From Polyangiaceae bacterium (lineage in GTDB: Bacteria; Myxococcota_A; Polyangia; Polyangiales; Polyangiaceae): DNA of 58,331 bases. Below, in pieces: positions 15,635 to 24,942 of this stretch. The stretch is taken from contig JABFXY010000071.1 of NCBI GenBank assembly GCA_013361525.1, positions 1 through 58,331 of the forward strand. Direction: 5' to 3'. Within the stretch, counting starts at the first letter, position 1. Every line of letters begins with the position of its first letter. Position numbers and translations under genes: made by a program. The notes below the pieces were generated by a model. It was not told the DNA's origin. It ran no database searches and worked only from the letters and a program-made list of their open reading frames with translations.

Positions 15635-17080
15635 TCAGAGCGACGGCCCAGCCATCACGCCGCTCGCGAATCCCTCGTGCGGGCGGTTCGCGTACGGGAA
15701 CGAGGCGCGGTTGGTGATGTCTCCCGCCTGGTCGACGCCGTCGGGGACGTCGACGCCGTTCAGCAGGCCTTGCACGCCGCAGAGAAGGAGCGTGAGCTCG
15801 ATGTCGGTGACGTCGGTGTCATAACCGTTCGCGGGGAGCGAGCGGCCATTGGGGAATGCACCGTTCGCCACGCCGAGATCGACACGTAGAACGTCGCCGA
15901 TGCTGGTGATGTCCGCGTTGCCGAGATTGATGACTTGGACGATGTCGGTGCGGTTGGTTTTCAGGTTGTTGAGATCGCCGCCGTTCAACCCGACGCACCC
16001 GTTGAGGGGCGCACCGGCCGCGTAGAAGCCGACGGCCTCGGCGTCGCGCACGACGACCGGGTTGAGGATGTAGCCGGCAAAGTACGTGAGGTCGTCCTTC
16101 GGCTGGAGGCGATTCCAATAGTCCTTGTCCTGGAGGCCAATCACAGCTTCGTTGATGAGCGGCAGTCCGAGGCGCGACACCTGCCGCCAGGGACCGTGGG
16201 TGTCGTTCGTGCCGTCCTTGCGCAAGATGGTGGTCTTGCGCCGGCTGGCCGACGCCCACACGCCGACGGTCTGGTCGGCATTGCCGCCGCCTTCGGTGAT
16301 GGCGCCGCCGTTCGCGACATCGAGCGGGATCTCGAGGGCGATGGCGAGCATATTGGTATAACGGACGCTGTCGCGCGCGGTATTGCCATTACCGAGCACC
16401 GGGCGGAGGCCCGCGAGGTCGAAGACCGCGCCGAGATCGACGTAGAACGGATCGTCGCGCGGCCCGGCAAAGACGCGGCCTTCACCAGCCCCGAGGCTGG
16501 CGATGACGCTCGTTGCTGCATTGTCGACGAAGTATTGCTCGTAGGTCGTCCCCGCCGGGATGCCGAGCGCGATTTGGTTCGTGCGAGGGCCGACGTTCGG
16601 CGGCGCGACCTTCGCATTGTTGATGAGGACCACGGGATCCTGGCCGGCTTCGATCTTGGTGACCGAGTAGGTCTGATTGAAGGCTCCGCCACCCGAGAGC
16701 TGCGCGAAGAACTCTTTGCCGCCGCCGAGCGGAGCATTGAGGTCCGCCGGGTCGACGGTCGGATAAGGTGTCGTGGTGAACTTGATTTGATAGGTGATGG
16801 CATCGTCGAGGCTCGATGGTCCACGGGCGACGTGCACTTCATAGAGCACCTCGTCCGAGAACTTTCGCCAGTTCGGGGCGGCATACGGAACCTGAAGCCC
16901 GTTGTAGCCGGCCACGACGACGAGGTTGTTGCCTTGTCGCCACGCCCAAACGTCGGTGTTGTCGACGTCGGGGTCGCTCGCGGTGCCGGGCGCTTCGGCG
17001 TGGCTCGACGCGAAGGCGCCGGGTGCAAAAGCTGTCAATGCGGCGGCCGCCAGCGCGGCGCTGATCCAAGTCGGTTTCAT
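15635..17080 (-). CDS. DUF4331 secreted protein
   Basis: 481 residues, preceded by AAGGAG in the mRNA sense. The Sec signal MKPTWISAALAAAALTAFAP then GAFA is followed immediately by the DUF4331 opening SSHAEAPGTASDPDVDNTDV WAW. The body carries the usual family features: EVLYEVHVARGPSSLDDAIT, FAGPRDDPFYVDLGAVFDLA, VALEIP-like strands and SRLGLPLINEAVIGLQDKDY, with VDLGVANGAFPNGRSLPANG near the C-terminus. Members are exported proteins of unknown function, often next to other surface proteins and thought to bind metal through the conserved SHxEAP start. It lies 30 bp downstream of the propeller lipoprotein on the same strand, forming a two-gene operon. Confidence 0.88.
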   Translation of the reverse strand: MKPTWISAALAAAALTAFAPGAFASSHAEAPGTASDPDVDNTDVWAWRQGNNLVVVAGYNGLQVPYAAPNWRKFSDEVLYEVHVARGPSSLDDAITYQIKFTTTPYPTVDPADLNAPLGGGKEFFAQLSGGGAFNQTYSVTKIEAGQDPVVLINNAKVAPPNVGPRTNQIALGIPAGTTYEQYFVDNAATSVIASLGAGEGRVFAGPRDDPFYVDLGAVFDLAGLRPVLGNGNTARDSVRYTNMLAIALEIPLDVANGGAITEGGGNADQTVGVWASASRRKTTILRKDGTNDTHGPWRQVSRLGLPLINEAVIGLQDKDYWNRLQPKDDLTYFAGYILNPVVVRDAEAVGFYAAGAPLNGCVGLNGGDLNNLKTNRTDIVQVINLGNADITSIGDVLRVDLGVANGAFPNGRSLPANGYDTDVTDIELTLLLCGVQGLLNGVDVPDGVDQAGDITNRASFPYANRPHEGFASGVMAGPSL

Positions 17081-17110
17081 GATTTGCTCCTTCGATTGGC
17101 TGGCTGCCGG

Positions 17111-18193
17111 TCAGGGACTGGCCGCGAAGATGGTGCCTTGGCCGTTGGCCAAGCTGTCCACGAACGAAAAGACATTTGCGTTCTTCGCGCGATGAATCCC
17201 CGCGGACTCGAAGAAGCTGGTGATGGATGTGTCGTCGTCGCCGGTGACCGTCGAGACGGCCATGTCGGCGATGTCGATGTTGAGCACGACGTCGGTCAAT
17301 GTCGCCGGGTCGAGCGCGGATACCCAGAGCTGATCGTCGTCCGCGGACAACGCAATTCCGGCCGGATATCCGGTGTGGATGTCGTCGAGCAACACCAGCG
17401 GCTGTGTGGTGCCGACCGCGATCTTCATCACACGGCCGAGGCGCGCGGCGGAGCCGACCGTGTCGACGAAGTAGATGTCGCCGTTCTTCGCGACGGCGAT
17501 TCCGCTCGGATCCATCGTCGTGTTGGTGACGACGCTCTCGACGGCGCCACCGGACGCGGAGATGTGGAAGATGCCGCGTTCGTTCGTGTCGGGGTCGGTC
17601 CCGCTGAAATAGATCTCGTCGCTGCCGTCGTCGTCGAAGACCTCGAGACCGAGCGGCTTGTACCGTTCGGCTCCTTCGACCACGAGCGCGGCTCCGCCGT
17701 CCGCGTTCAGCGAGAAGATCTTGCCGCCGTCGAGGTCGTCGTCGTCGGCCGCGGGATCCGCCACGTAGAGCGTGTCGCCGTCGGTGCTCGTCGCGATCCC
17801 GAGCGGGGTCGCGAACGGGAAACCTTCGGCGACGGCGGTGATGCCGCCACCGGTTGCCGAGACGGCATACACGCCGGCGAGATCCGGTCCGCTCGCCGTG
17901 AAGTAGATGCGATCACCCGCAGGGTTCGGGGTTGCGTCGAAGGGCGTCGTGGTGGTTTGCGTCACCTCGTTGAAGGACGCGACCGCGGTGGAGCCGCCCC
18001 CGCCTTGGTCGCCTCCACCGCCTGCCTGCTGGCCACCCCCTTCTGCACCACCGCCCCCATCTCCGCCGTTGCCGCCCCCACCGGCGTCGTCGTCGTCGTC
18101 GTCGCAACCGTCGCAACCGGTCGCAGCGAGGACGATGAAGAGCGCCCATGCGGCAGCGACCCACGGCCGCTTGCATGTGTCTGTCATTGTCAT
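17111..18193 (-). CDS. Beta-propeller lipoprotein with Gly/Asp-rich stalk
   Basis: 360 residues; the mRNA has GGAGG 6-7 nt before the ATG. MTMTDTCKRPWVAAAWALFI is the signal and LAATGC the lipobox. It is followed by an acidic CDGCDDDDDD stretch and a long Gly/Gln stalk to about residue 65. The remainder is a propeller of short YIYFTDxxxG-like blades, such as DRIYFTASGPDLAGVYAVSA, DTLYVADPAADDDDLDGGKI and NGDIYFVDTVGSAARLGRVM, of the NHL/SMP-30-like class. It should sit on the cell surface. Ligand unknown; operon with the DUF4331 gene suggests the two act together. Confidence 0.82.
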   Translation of the reverse strand: MTMTDTCKRPWVAAAWALFIVLAATGCDGCDDDDDDAGGGGNGGDGGGGAEGGGQQAGGGGDQGGGGSTAVASFNEVTQTTTTPFDATPNPAGDRIYFTASGPDLAGVYAVSATGGGITAVAEGFPFATPLGIATSTDGDTLYVADPAADDDDLDGGKIFSLNADGGAALVVEGAERYKPLGLEVFDDDGSDEIYFSGTDPDTNERGIFHISASGGAVESVVTNTTMDPSGIAVAKNGDIYFVDTVGSAARLGRVMKIAVGTTQPLVLLDDIHTGYPAGIALSADDDQLWVSALDPATLTDVVLNIDIADMAVSTVTGDDDTSITSFFESAGIHRAKNANVFSFVDSLANGQGTIFAASP

Positions 18194-18386
18194 TCGGTCC
18201 TCCTTCGGGACTGGTCAGCCGTACGCGCCGCGAGAGGGGCCGGATGCACGGCGAAGCCCGTCGTGCCGACATTCGCGGCGGGCGCGCGACGACGGAGGAA
18301 CCGATGCAACCGGGGCAGGGGAGCGCGCGTAGACGCGCCTGGCGCCGGTCTGTCTGACGTGATTCCTTGAGCCGAGCCCCCCGCTC

Positions 18387-19217
18387 GTGTACCGCCAGAT
18401 CGTGACGACCGAACTGCGTGAGCGCGTCGAAGCCGCGTACCGTGATCGTGCGCTGCTCTCCTCGGAAGAGTTCAAAGCCGCCGTCGAAGAGGTCATTCGA
18501 AAGCTCGACCGTGGCGAGCTTCGCGTCGCGTCTCGCGAGGACGACGGCACGTGGACCACACACGCGTGGATCAAAGAGGCGATCCTCCTCTACTTCGGGA
18601 TCACCAACGTCACGTTCGAGGAGGCGGGGCCGCTCGCGTTTCGCGACAAGATCCCGGTGAAGAAGAACCTCGACGGCGTGCGCGTCGTCCCGCCGGGGAC
18701 CGTTCGCTACGGGGCATACCTCGAGCCGGGCGCGATCGTGATGCCCGGCTACGTGAACATCGGCGCGTACGTCGGCGCCGGCACGATGGTCGATACCTGG
18801 GCGACGGTCGGTAGCTGCGCGCAGGTCGGGCGTGATTGCCATCTCGCGGGTGGTGTGGGCATCGGCGGCGTGCTCGAGCCGCCTTCGGCTCGGCCGGTGA
18901 TCATCGAGGACGGAGTGTTCGTCGGCTCACGCGCGGTGATCGTCGAAGGGGTCGTCGTCGAGCGCGAGGCGGTGATCGGCGCGGGTGTGGTGTTGACGTC
19001 GTCCACCGTGATCCTCGACGTGACCGGCGCGGAGCCGGTCGAGCATCGCGGCCGTATTCCGGGGCGCAGCGTGGTCATTCCGGGCACGCGCACGAAGAAA
19101 TTCCCTGCCGGCGAGTTCGGCGTTCCCTGTGCGCTCATCATCGGCCAGCGAAGCGCGTCGACGGACAAGAAGGTGTCTCTGAACGCCGCCCTTCGCGACT
19201 TCTCCGTGCCGGTCTGA
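18387..19217 (+). CDS. dapD: Tetrahydrodipicolinate N-succinyltransferase DapD
   Basis: 276 residues from GTG at 18387 (GTG at 18402 is a possible alternative). The helical N-terminal domain (1-95) includes LDRGELRVASREDDGTWTTH then WIKEAILLYF, both strongly conserved in DapD. The left-handed beta-helix follows with hexapeptide turns: GAYLEPGAIVMPGYVNIGAY, VDTWATVGSCAQVGRDCHLA, GGVGIGGVLEPP and IIEDGVFVGSRAVIVEG. It transfers succinyl from succinyl-CoA to tetrahydrodipicolinate in the lysine/diaminopimelate pathway in the cytosol. dapE starts 6 bp after its stop, so the pair is an operon supplying meso-DAP for peptidoglycan and lysine. Confidence 0.96.
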   Translation: MYRQIVTTELRERVEAAYRDRALLSSEEFKAAVEEVIRKLDRGELRVASREDDGTWTTHAWIKEAILLYFGITNVTFEEAGPLAFRDKIPVKKNLDGVRVVPPGTVRYGAYLEPGAIVMPGYVNIGAYVGAGTMVDTWATVGSCAQVGRDCHLAGGVGIGGVLEPPSARPVIIEDGVFVGSRAVIVEGVVVEREAVIGAGVVLTSSTVILDVTGAEPVEHRGRIPGRSVVIPGTRTKKFPAGEFGVPCALIIGQRSASTDKKVSLNAALRDFSVPV

Positions 19218-19223
19218 ACGTCG

Positions 19224-20357
19224 ATGACCGACCTTCGGCGTACCGTTCGCGGCTTCGGCATCGGGGCACACCCGCCCGTCGTCGACACGCTCCTCTGGCT
19301 TCTCGGCATCCCGTCGTTCATCGGCGAAGAAGGGCCGATTTGCGACGCCGTTTCTGCGCGGCTCGCGGGTCTTCCTCTCGCGGGGCCGATTCGCCGCTAC
19401 GAAAACTCGATCGTGGTGCCCGTCACGCGAGGGACCGGCGGGCCCAAGATCGCGCTCGTCGGTCACCTCGACGTCGTGCGCACCGAGCATGACGGCCCGC
19501 CGCGCGTCGAAGGTGATCTCGTCTATGGTGCCGGCGCCGCCGACATGAAGAGCGGGCTCGCGGTGATGATCGATCTCTTCGAGCATCACTATCAGCGCTT
19601 TGCGAGGAACGTCGATCTCACCTTCGTCTTCTATTCGAAAGAGGAGGGCCCGTTCGCGGACAACGAGCTCGGCCCCGTCCTCGACAAAGACCCCGAGCTT
19701 CGCCACGTGGACCTCGCCGTGTGTCTCGAGCCGAGCGACAACAAGCTGAGCCTCGGCGCGAGCGGATCGATTCACGCGCGCGTGGTGTTCGAGGGCCGGA
19801 CGGCTCACTCGGCTCGGCCGTGGCAAGGCGAGAACGCCATCCACAAGGCGGGGACGTTCCTCGGCGAGCTCGGGCGCCTACAGCCGCGCGAGGTGACCCT
19901 CGACGGCCTGGTCTATCGCTCCGTCTTTTCCGTGACGATGGCGACCGGGGGGCGGGGGCGAAACATCGTCCCGGATCGGTTCGAGCTGAACCTGAACCAC
20001 CGCTTCTCCCCCGATCGTTCGATCGCGCAGGCCCAGGCCGATGTTCTGGCGCTCGTCGGCGGCCACGCGAAGGTCGAGTGGCTGGACTTGAGCCCGGCGG
20101 CGCCTCCGTTCGCCGCCCACCCGCTCGTTCGCGCCCTCGAGCGCGCGGGTGTCGTCGCCGTGGAGCCGAAGCAGGCTTGGACGGACGTCGCTCGTTTCGC
20201 TTCGATCGGCGTGCCGGCCGTCAACTTCGGCCCCGGTGACAACGCACAGGCCCATCAGCGAAACGAGTACACGAGCATCACGAAGCTTTCTGTCGGGCGG
20301 GAAATCCTGGCAAGATGGCTCTCTTCCTTGGTTTCCCGAAACCCAGCTGCAGAGTAA
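19224..20357 (+). CDS. dapE: Succinyl-diaminopimelate desuccinylase DapE (M20 family)
   Basis: 377 residues. The M20 metal and catalytic motifs are in order: VGHLDVV (His and Asp), GAGAADMKSGLA (bridging Asp), SKEEGPFADNE (catalytic Glu pair), VCLEPSDN and the C-terminal NFGPGDNAQAHQRNEY (His ligand). The dimerisation lid domain lies around ARVVFEGRTAHSARPWQGEN to about 290. It removes the succinyl group from N-succinyl-LL-diaminopimelate. It follows dapD by 6 bp. Length and the full motif set support an active enzyme rather than a related peptidase. Confidence 0.93.
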   Translation: MTDLRRTVRGFGIGAHPPVVDTLLWLLGIPSFIGEEGPICDAVSARLAGLPLAGPIRRYENSIVVPVTRGTGGPKIALVGHLDVVRTEHDGPPRVEGDLVYGAGAADMKSGLAVMIDLFEHHYQRFARNVDLTFVFYSKEEGPFADNELGPVLDKDPELRHVDLAVCLEPSDNKLSLGASGSIHARVVFEGRTAHSARPWQGENAIHKAGTFLGELGRLQPREVTLDGLVYRSVFSVTMATGGRGRNIVPDRFELNLNHRFSPDRSIAQAQADVLALVGGHAKVEWLDLSPAAPPFAAHPLVRALERAGVVAVEPKQAWTDVARFASIGVPAVNFGPGDNAQAHQRNEYTSITKLSVGREILARWLSSLVSRNPAAE

Positions 20358-20375
20358 AGTCTCTCCCCCGTTCGA

Positions 20376-23300
20376 ATGCCGAGCCTGAGCTCCCTCATCG
20401 TGCAGCGACAGGTCGCGAGCATCGCCGAAGTGGAGCAGGCCATCGCGCGCCAGGTGATCCACGGCGGCGATCTCGTCACCAATCTTCTCGAGGTGTCACC
20501 TCCGTGTGAGCACTCCCTCACGCGGGTACTCGCCGAGAGCTTGGGCATTCCCTCGGTGCCGCCCGGCCGGCTGCCGGCGCCGGACAACGACGTGCTCGAC
20601 ATCGTCCCGGTGGAGACGGCGCTCCGATACGGCATTTTTCCGCTTCGACTTTCGAACAAGACGCTGGTCATCGCGACGAGCGAACGGCTGAAGCCGACGG
20701 CGCTCCACGATTTGGCGTACGCGCTCGGTCTCGACATCTCGCAAGTCGCGGCCCCGCTCATCCGCATCCGCGAGGGTATTGCCGCGCATTACGGGGTACC
20801 GCTCGAGCCGCGGCAGCTCAGGCTCGTTCAGAAGCTCGATGCGCTCGACGGCTTCCACACACGCGGATCGGGCACGGGGACGGCGCTTCCGACGTCTCCG
20901 AGCATCTTGCCCTCCAACCTTTCGAGCGGCGTCTCGAGCCCTCCGTCGGCCCTCGAGTCGGAGACGCCACCCACGCGGCGCAAAGGCAGCACGCTCGAGA
21001 TGGAAGAGGTCAGGCCGCACCCCCGCGTGCAGGGCACGTTGCCTCCGCCCTTCGACTCTGTCGGCGACCTCGTGCCCGACACCATCGGATCGCCGGGAGC
21101 GATGCACCTGAGCGAGCCTCCGCCGACGGCCTTCGCCGAAGAAGAGCCGACGCGGGACACGCCGATCGATCGCATCTCCTCGACGAACGAAGCGCCGCCG
21201 GAGCCTTCGCCCGTCGCGAGCACCGCTGCCGAGCGCCCGCTGGAGCCGGTCGAGGAAGCGGTCGCTGCGTCGGCAGCGGCTGTTTCACCGGAAGAGCTCG
21301 AGCAGCCGGCGCCGAGGCGGCCCTCGATGGTCATCGAGAGCGTGACGGCGGACGACGACAGCTCGGTTGCGTTCGCCGAGCAGGAGCCCTCCTCGCCGCC
21401 TTCGGACGAGCCGCGAAGCTTCATCAGCGCGCCGCCGCCGGCTGACTCTCCGCGCCCGCCGACGATCATCGACAAACGCGCGGTCGCGAATCTCTTGAAG
21501 CGCGAGATCGGATCGCGCCGGCGCACGGCGGCGAAGTCAGCGCGCAAAAAGGGCCCGTTTTCTCGCATCGACGCGGAGCGCGAGCTCGAGTCTGCGCGCT
21601 CGGCCGATCAGGTTTGCGACACGTTCTTCGCCTTCGGCTCGCAGTTCTTCGAGTATGCGGCGCTGTTCGTCGTGCACGGCGATCTCGTCGAGGGTCGCGA
21701 CGCGTGGGGTCCTGGCGCGGATCATCTTCGCGTCCTGGGGCTCGGCGTGCCGCTCGAGCTGCCGAGCTCGCTCGCGATCGTGCGCAAGGAAGCGCACGTG
21801 CTCTTGTCGCGCTTCGACGAGCTCGACCTGGACCGCGAGCTGCTCCGCGATTTGGAGCGGAGCCGCGCGCGCCCCCCGCTTTGCGCGGTGGTGCCGCTCA
21901 CGCTGCGAGGTCGCTCGGTCGCGATGCTGTTCGGCGACGACGGCGACGCCGACGTGACGCTCGCGTCGCTCGGGGATCTCCTCGGCTTCAGTGCGCTCGC
22001 CTCGGCACAGCTCGAACGCGTCGCGCTCGCGAAGAAGGGCAAAACGGGTCCGTTCCAAGGCCTCGTCGCGCCGCGCGCGCAACCGTCGAGCGTCGAGGCC
22101 CTGGCGCGGGCATTTTCGCTGCCGATGCCGAGCGGCTCGACGTTCACGCGGGCGCTCACGCCGAGCGAGGGGACACCTCGTGCGCTCGAGGCGCGTGTCT
22201 CGCCGGGCGCGACGAGTGTCCATCCGCCGAAGCCGGTGACGAGCAGCTGGGAGCAGATCGAAGAAGAAGAGGTGACCATCGCGAAGCGCCACCCGGCTGC
22301 TGCCGCGGCGCCGCCCGTCGAGGAGGTCGCGCCGCAACAGCTCGAAGCGGCGAACGCTGCGCTCGCCGAAACGGAGATCCCTTCGCTTGCGGCGGTGCAG
22401 CTCTACGCTCCTTTCCTTTCGGCCGAGCGCATCGTCGCCGAGCCCCCGCCGTCGGAAGCGGTCGTGGCGCTCGTGCACCAAGCGACAGCGCTCGCGGAGA
22501 GCGCGGGGCCCGACGTGGAGTTGCCCGCGGAGCCGACGCCGGCGCCGGTCGCGCCTTCGGTGCATGGGCCGGTCGAGCCGACGATCGAGGAGGTGACGCG
22601 GGCGCGCGAGGCGCAGCTCATGACGCCGCCCCTGGCGACGCCACCGCCGCTGACGACGCCGCAGAATGGCACCTCCCACGACACGCTGGCCGACCACCCG
22701 CGCCACACGTCGCGACCTTTCGTGCCGCCGATTCCACGCGTCGACGAGGACGACATGTCCGTGCTGGTCGCGCAGCACGTTCAGGAGGCGCCCCTCGAGT
22801 CGGCTCCGCGCCGCTACGAAGACGAGAGCGCTCCGATGGGCCGCGCCGGAAGCTACCAGCTCGTCCCGCGCCCGGCGGAGGTGCGTCAGCGCGGCGATTC
22901 GCAGGACCTCGGCCTGCTCTTGGACCACGCGAGCGCCGGTGGGCTCGAAGGCGAAGAGGCATTGAGCGAGCTGCTCGCCCGAGCCGACCACGATTTCCCC
23001 GCCCTGATGGATCGTTTCCCGGGGCCTCTCGTCGTCGATCGATTGCGCGCGCGCGCCGATCTGCCGCCTGCTTCGGAGTGTGGGCCCCTTCTCAAGGTGA
23101 TTGTCATGATGCGCAGGGCAGCGCTTCCTTTCATGACCGTTCGCAGCACGTCACCCGATGTCGAGCAGCGCTTCTGGGCGACGCACGTGCTCGGTGAGCT
23201 GCTTCTTCCGGAGGCGTCGAACGCGATCTTGCCGCGCCTCTTCGACGAGGACGTCTCCGTTCGACGCGTGGCGCGGCGCGCGGCGCAAGCGCTCGCGACG

Positions 23301-23762
23301 GCCGGCGCCCCGGGCGAGCCGCTCAAACACAGTCTCGCGCATACGATGCGAAACGCCGAGGAGCCGACGCAGCGGCGCATCCTCGCCATCGAAGCCCTCG
23401 CCGACACGCGCGTGCCTTCGGTCGTGCCGATGCTGATCCCGACGCTCGTCGACGACAGCGAGGTCATCAGCGAGGCCGTGCGCACCGCGCTCATGGTGCT
23501 CACGCGCCAAGACCTCGGCCGCAGCCCGCAGGTCTGGACCGCGTGGTGGGAGATGCACCAATACGAGCATCGGATCGAGTGGCTCATCCAGGCATTGACC
23601 CACGACACGGCGAGCATTCGGCGGGCCGCGGGCGACGAGCTGAAGCTCCTGACGCGCGAGTATTTCGGCTACTACGACGACTTGCCGCAGAAAGAGCGCG
23701 AGCGCGCGCAGGCTCGGTACCTTCAGTGGTGGAAGGACGAGGGCCAGTACCGCTTTCGCTAG
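20376..23762 (+). CDS. Large MshEN-like N-domain protein with HEAT repeats
   Basis: 1128 residues. Residues 1-150 resemble the N-terminal domain of type II secretion/type IV pilus ATPases (MshEN-like): LIVQRQVASIAEVEQAIARQ, HSLTRVLAESLGIPSV, DIVPVETALRYGIFPLRLSN and LVIATSERLKPTALHDLAYA. A long Pro/Glu/Ala-rich disordered region (about 170-370) precedes a compact domain (about 390-550) with GAF-like character (DQVCDTFFAFGSQFFEYAAL to LGDLLGFSALASAQLERVAL). A second disordered stretch leads to C-terminal HEAT repeats (about 890-1110; HVLGELLLPEASNAILPRLF, RRILAIEALADTRVPSVVPM). No ATPase core is present, so it is probably a regulatory or scaffold protein; MshEN domains can bind cyclic-di-GMP. 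It starts 19 bp after dapE. Confidence 0.75.
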   Translation: MPSLSSLIVQRQVASIAEVEQAIARQVIHGGDLVTNLLEVSPPCEHSLTRVLAESLGIPSVPPGRLPAPDNDVLDIVPVETALRYGIFPLRLSNKTLVIATSERLKPTALHDLAYALGLDISQVAAPLIRIREGIAAHYGVPLEPRQLRLVQKLDALDGFHTRGSGTGTALPTSPSILPSNLSSGVSSPPSALESETPPTRRKGSTLEMEEVRPHPRVQGTLPPPFDSVGDLVPDTIGSPGAMHLSEPPPTAFAEEEPTRDTPIDRISSTNEAPPEPSPVASTAAERPLEPVEEAVAASAAAVSPEELEQPAPRRPSMVIESVTADDDSSVAFAEQEPSSPPSDEPRSFISAPPPADSPRPPTIIDKRAVANLLKREIGSRRRTAAKSARKKGPFSRIDAERELESARSADQVCDTFFAFGSQFFEYAALFVVHGDLVEGRDAWGPGADHLRVLGLGVPLELPSSLAIVRKEAHVLLSRFDELDLDRELLRDLERSRARPPLCAVVPLTLRGRSVAMLFGDDGDADVTLASLGDLLGFSALASAQLERVALAKKGKTGPFQGLVAPRAQPSSVEALARAFSLPMPSGSTFTRALTPSEGTPRALEARVSPGATSVHPPKPVTSSWEQIEEEEVTIAKRHPAAAAAPPVEEVAPQQLEAANAALAETEIPSLAAVQLYAPFLSAERIVAEPPPSEAVVALVHQATALAESAGPDVELPAEPTPAPVAPSVHGPVEPTIEEVTRAREAQLMTPPLATPPPLTTPQNGTSHDTLADHPRHTSRPFVPPIPRVDEDDMSVLVAQHVQEAPLESAPRRYEDESAPMGRAGSYQLVPRPAEVRQRGDSQDLGLLLDHASAGGLEGEEALSELLARADHDFPALMDRFPGPLVVDRLRARADLPPASECGPLLKVIVMMRRAALPFMTVRSTSPDVEQRFWATHVLGELLLPEASNAILPRLFDEDVSVRRVARRAAQALATAGAPGEPLKHSLAHTMRNAEEPTQRRILAIEALADTRVPSVVPMLIPTLVDDSEVISEAVRTALMVLTRQDLGRSPQVWTAWWEMHQYEHRIEWLIQALTHDTASIRRAAGDELKLLTREYFGYYDDLPQKERERAQARYLQWWKDEGQYRFR

Positions 23763-23852
23763 TGGTCCCGTGACGGGCAGGGCCGGGGGCGGTTTCCGCT
23801 CGGGCCAACGAAGTGGGAAGGGGATGTTCGCGCCGGGCGTAAGGATGATGCC

Positions 23853-24938
23853 GTGTCGTCCGCCCTGACGCCCCGCCGAGCGTGGCTCGTCCCGCTCCAC
23901 GTGCTCGGCTGCGCGCTGATCGGGGGTGCAAGCAGCTACGTCGCGATCTACGGCAGCCTCGTCGAGGCCATCCTCGCCGTTTCGCTCTTTGCGGGCACCG
24001 TCGCTTTCCTTGGGAGCCGGTTTGGAGAGCCTCGAGCGATCACCGCGACGGTGACGGCCCTCGTGACCATACTGCCGTGGTTCTTTCTCGCGGCCTTCGA
24101 CGCGGTGAACGAGATGGTCGTCGGGGAGGGCGACGGGTGCGGCACCGGGCGCCTGATGCTCGCGTTCAATGCTGCGTGCGTCAGCGCCGTTTCCGCGGGC
24201 CTCGGGAGCCTCGTTGGGTACGGCATCGTGGCTCGCCGTAAGGTCGGCTTCGGTTGGTATCTAGGTGGGCTCTGGATGCTGGCGGCGCTCGTCGTCGGGT
24301 TCACGCTGCTCGGGCTCGTGTCCCGGATCGTGCGGCCGTCTCCGCAGGCTTACGTGCGCTCGCTGGAGCAGGTCGCGGTGCTCGACGTTTTCCCCGAGCG
24401 GGTCGAAGCGCCCCAGCCTTCGGCCGCCGACGAGCCTGTCTCCCTGAAGCTCTTGGAGAACGACGACATCACGATCCGTCGCGAAGGCTTCGCGGATGCG
24501 CCGAGCGTCGCGTTGTTCGCCGACGTGTTCGACGGCGTAGGTCCGCGGCAGCTGTGGTTCGGGCAAGAACGAGAACGGCTCGTCGTTCGGCGCGATCGGT
24601 CGCGCGGGTTTTGGATGATCGCGTTCGAGGCTGATCCTCGGTCGGACTACGCGCTGTGTTTCATCGAGGGCGAGCCCCAGGTTCGTGGCCGTGTGGAGAT
24701 TGCCGACCTGGCGGGTCAGGTCGAGCCGTCGGCGTTTACGCTCGTGTTCGGGCTCCTCGCCAGCGTCGTCGTCGTCGGCGCGCTGGTGTGGCTGCGCGCG
24801 AGCCGCCGTCGCTTGACAGCCGACTATGGCCGCGAGCCGCTCGCGGCGACCGCCGCCGTCGTGCCGACTGCGATGCTGGTCACCGCGTTCCTCGCGGCGC
24901 CGCTGGCGGCCGCGCTCGCGCTCGGAATGATCGTATGA
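23853..24938 (+). CDS. Multipass membrane protein of unknown function
   Basis: 361 residues, GTG start. Four hydrophobic helices lie in the first 155 residues (around HVLGCALIGGASSYVAIYGS, VTALVTILPWFFLAAFDAV, VSAVSAGLGSLVGYGIVA and GGLWMLAALVVGFTLLGLVS). A soluble domain of about 130 residues follows, with a strand-rich acidic sequence (VSLKLLENDDITIRREGFAD). Two C-terminal helices end the protein (VFGLLASVVVVGALVWL and VVPTAMLVTAFLAAPLAAAL). No family was recognised. It stands 90 bp downstream of the MshEN/HEAT gene and is convergent with the coiled-coil gene 4 bp later. Confidence 0.7.
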   Translation: MSSALTPRRAWLVPLHVLGCALIGGASSYVAIYGSLVEAILAVSLFAGTVAFLGSRFGEPRAITATVTALVTILPWFFLAAFDAVNEMVVGEGDGCGTGRLMLAFNAACVSAVSAGLGSLVGYGIVARRKVGFGWYLGGLWMLAALVVGFTLLGLVSRIVRPSPQAYVRSLEQVAVLDVFPERVEAPQPSAADEPVSLKLLENDDITIRREGFADAPSVALFADVFDGVGPRQLWFGQERERLVVRRDRSRGFWMIAFEADPRSDYALCFIEGEPQVRGRVEIADLAGQVEPSAFTLVFGLLASVVVVGALVWLRASRRRLTADYGREPLAATAAVVPTAMLVTAFLAAPLAAALALGMIV

Positions 24939-24942
24939 CCCG

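Noticed and set aside
15935..18370. A very long open frame on the plus strand opposite the DUF4331 and propeller genes
   Set aside because: It is antisense to two well-supported genes, rich in Arg and Val with no domain, and arises from the high-GC third-position bias.
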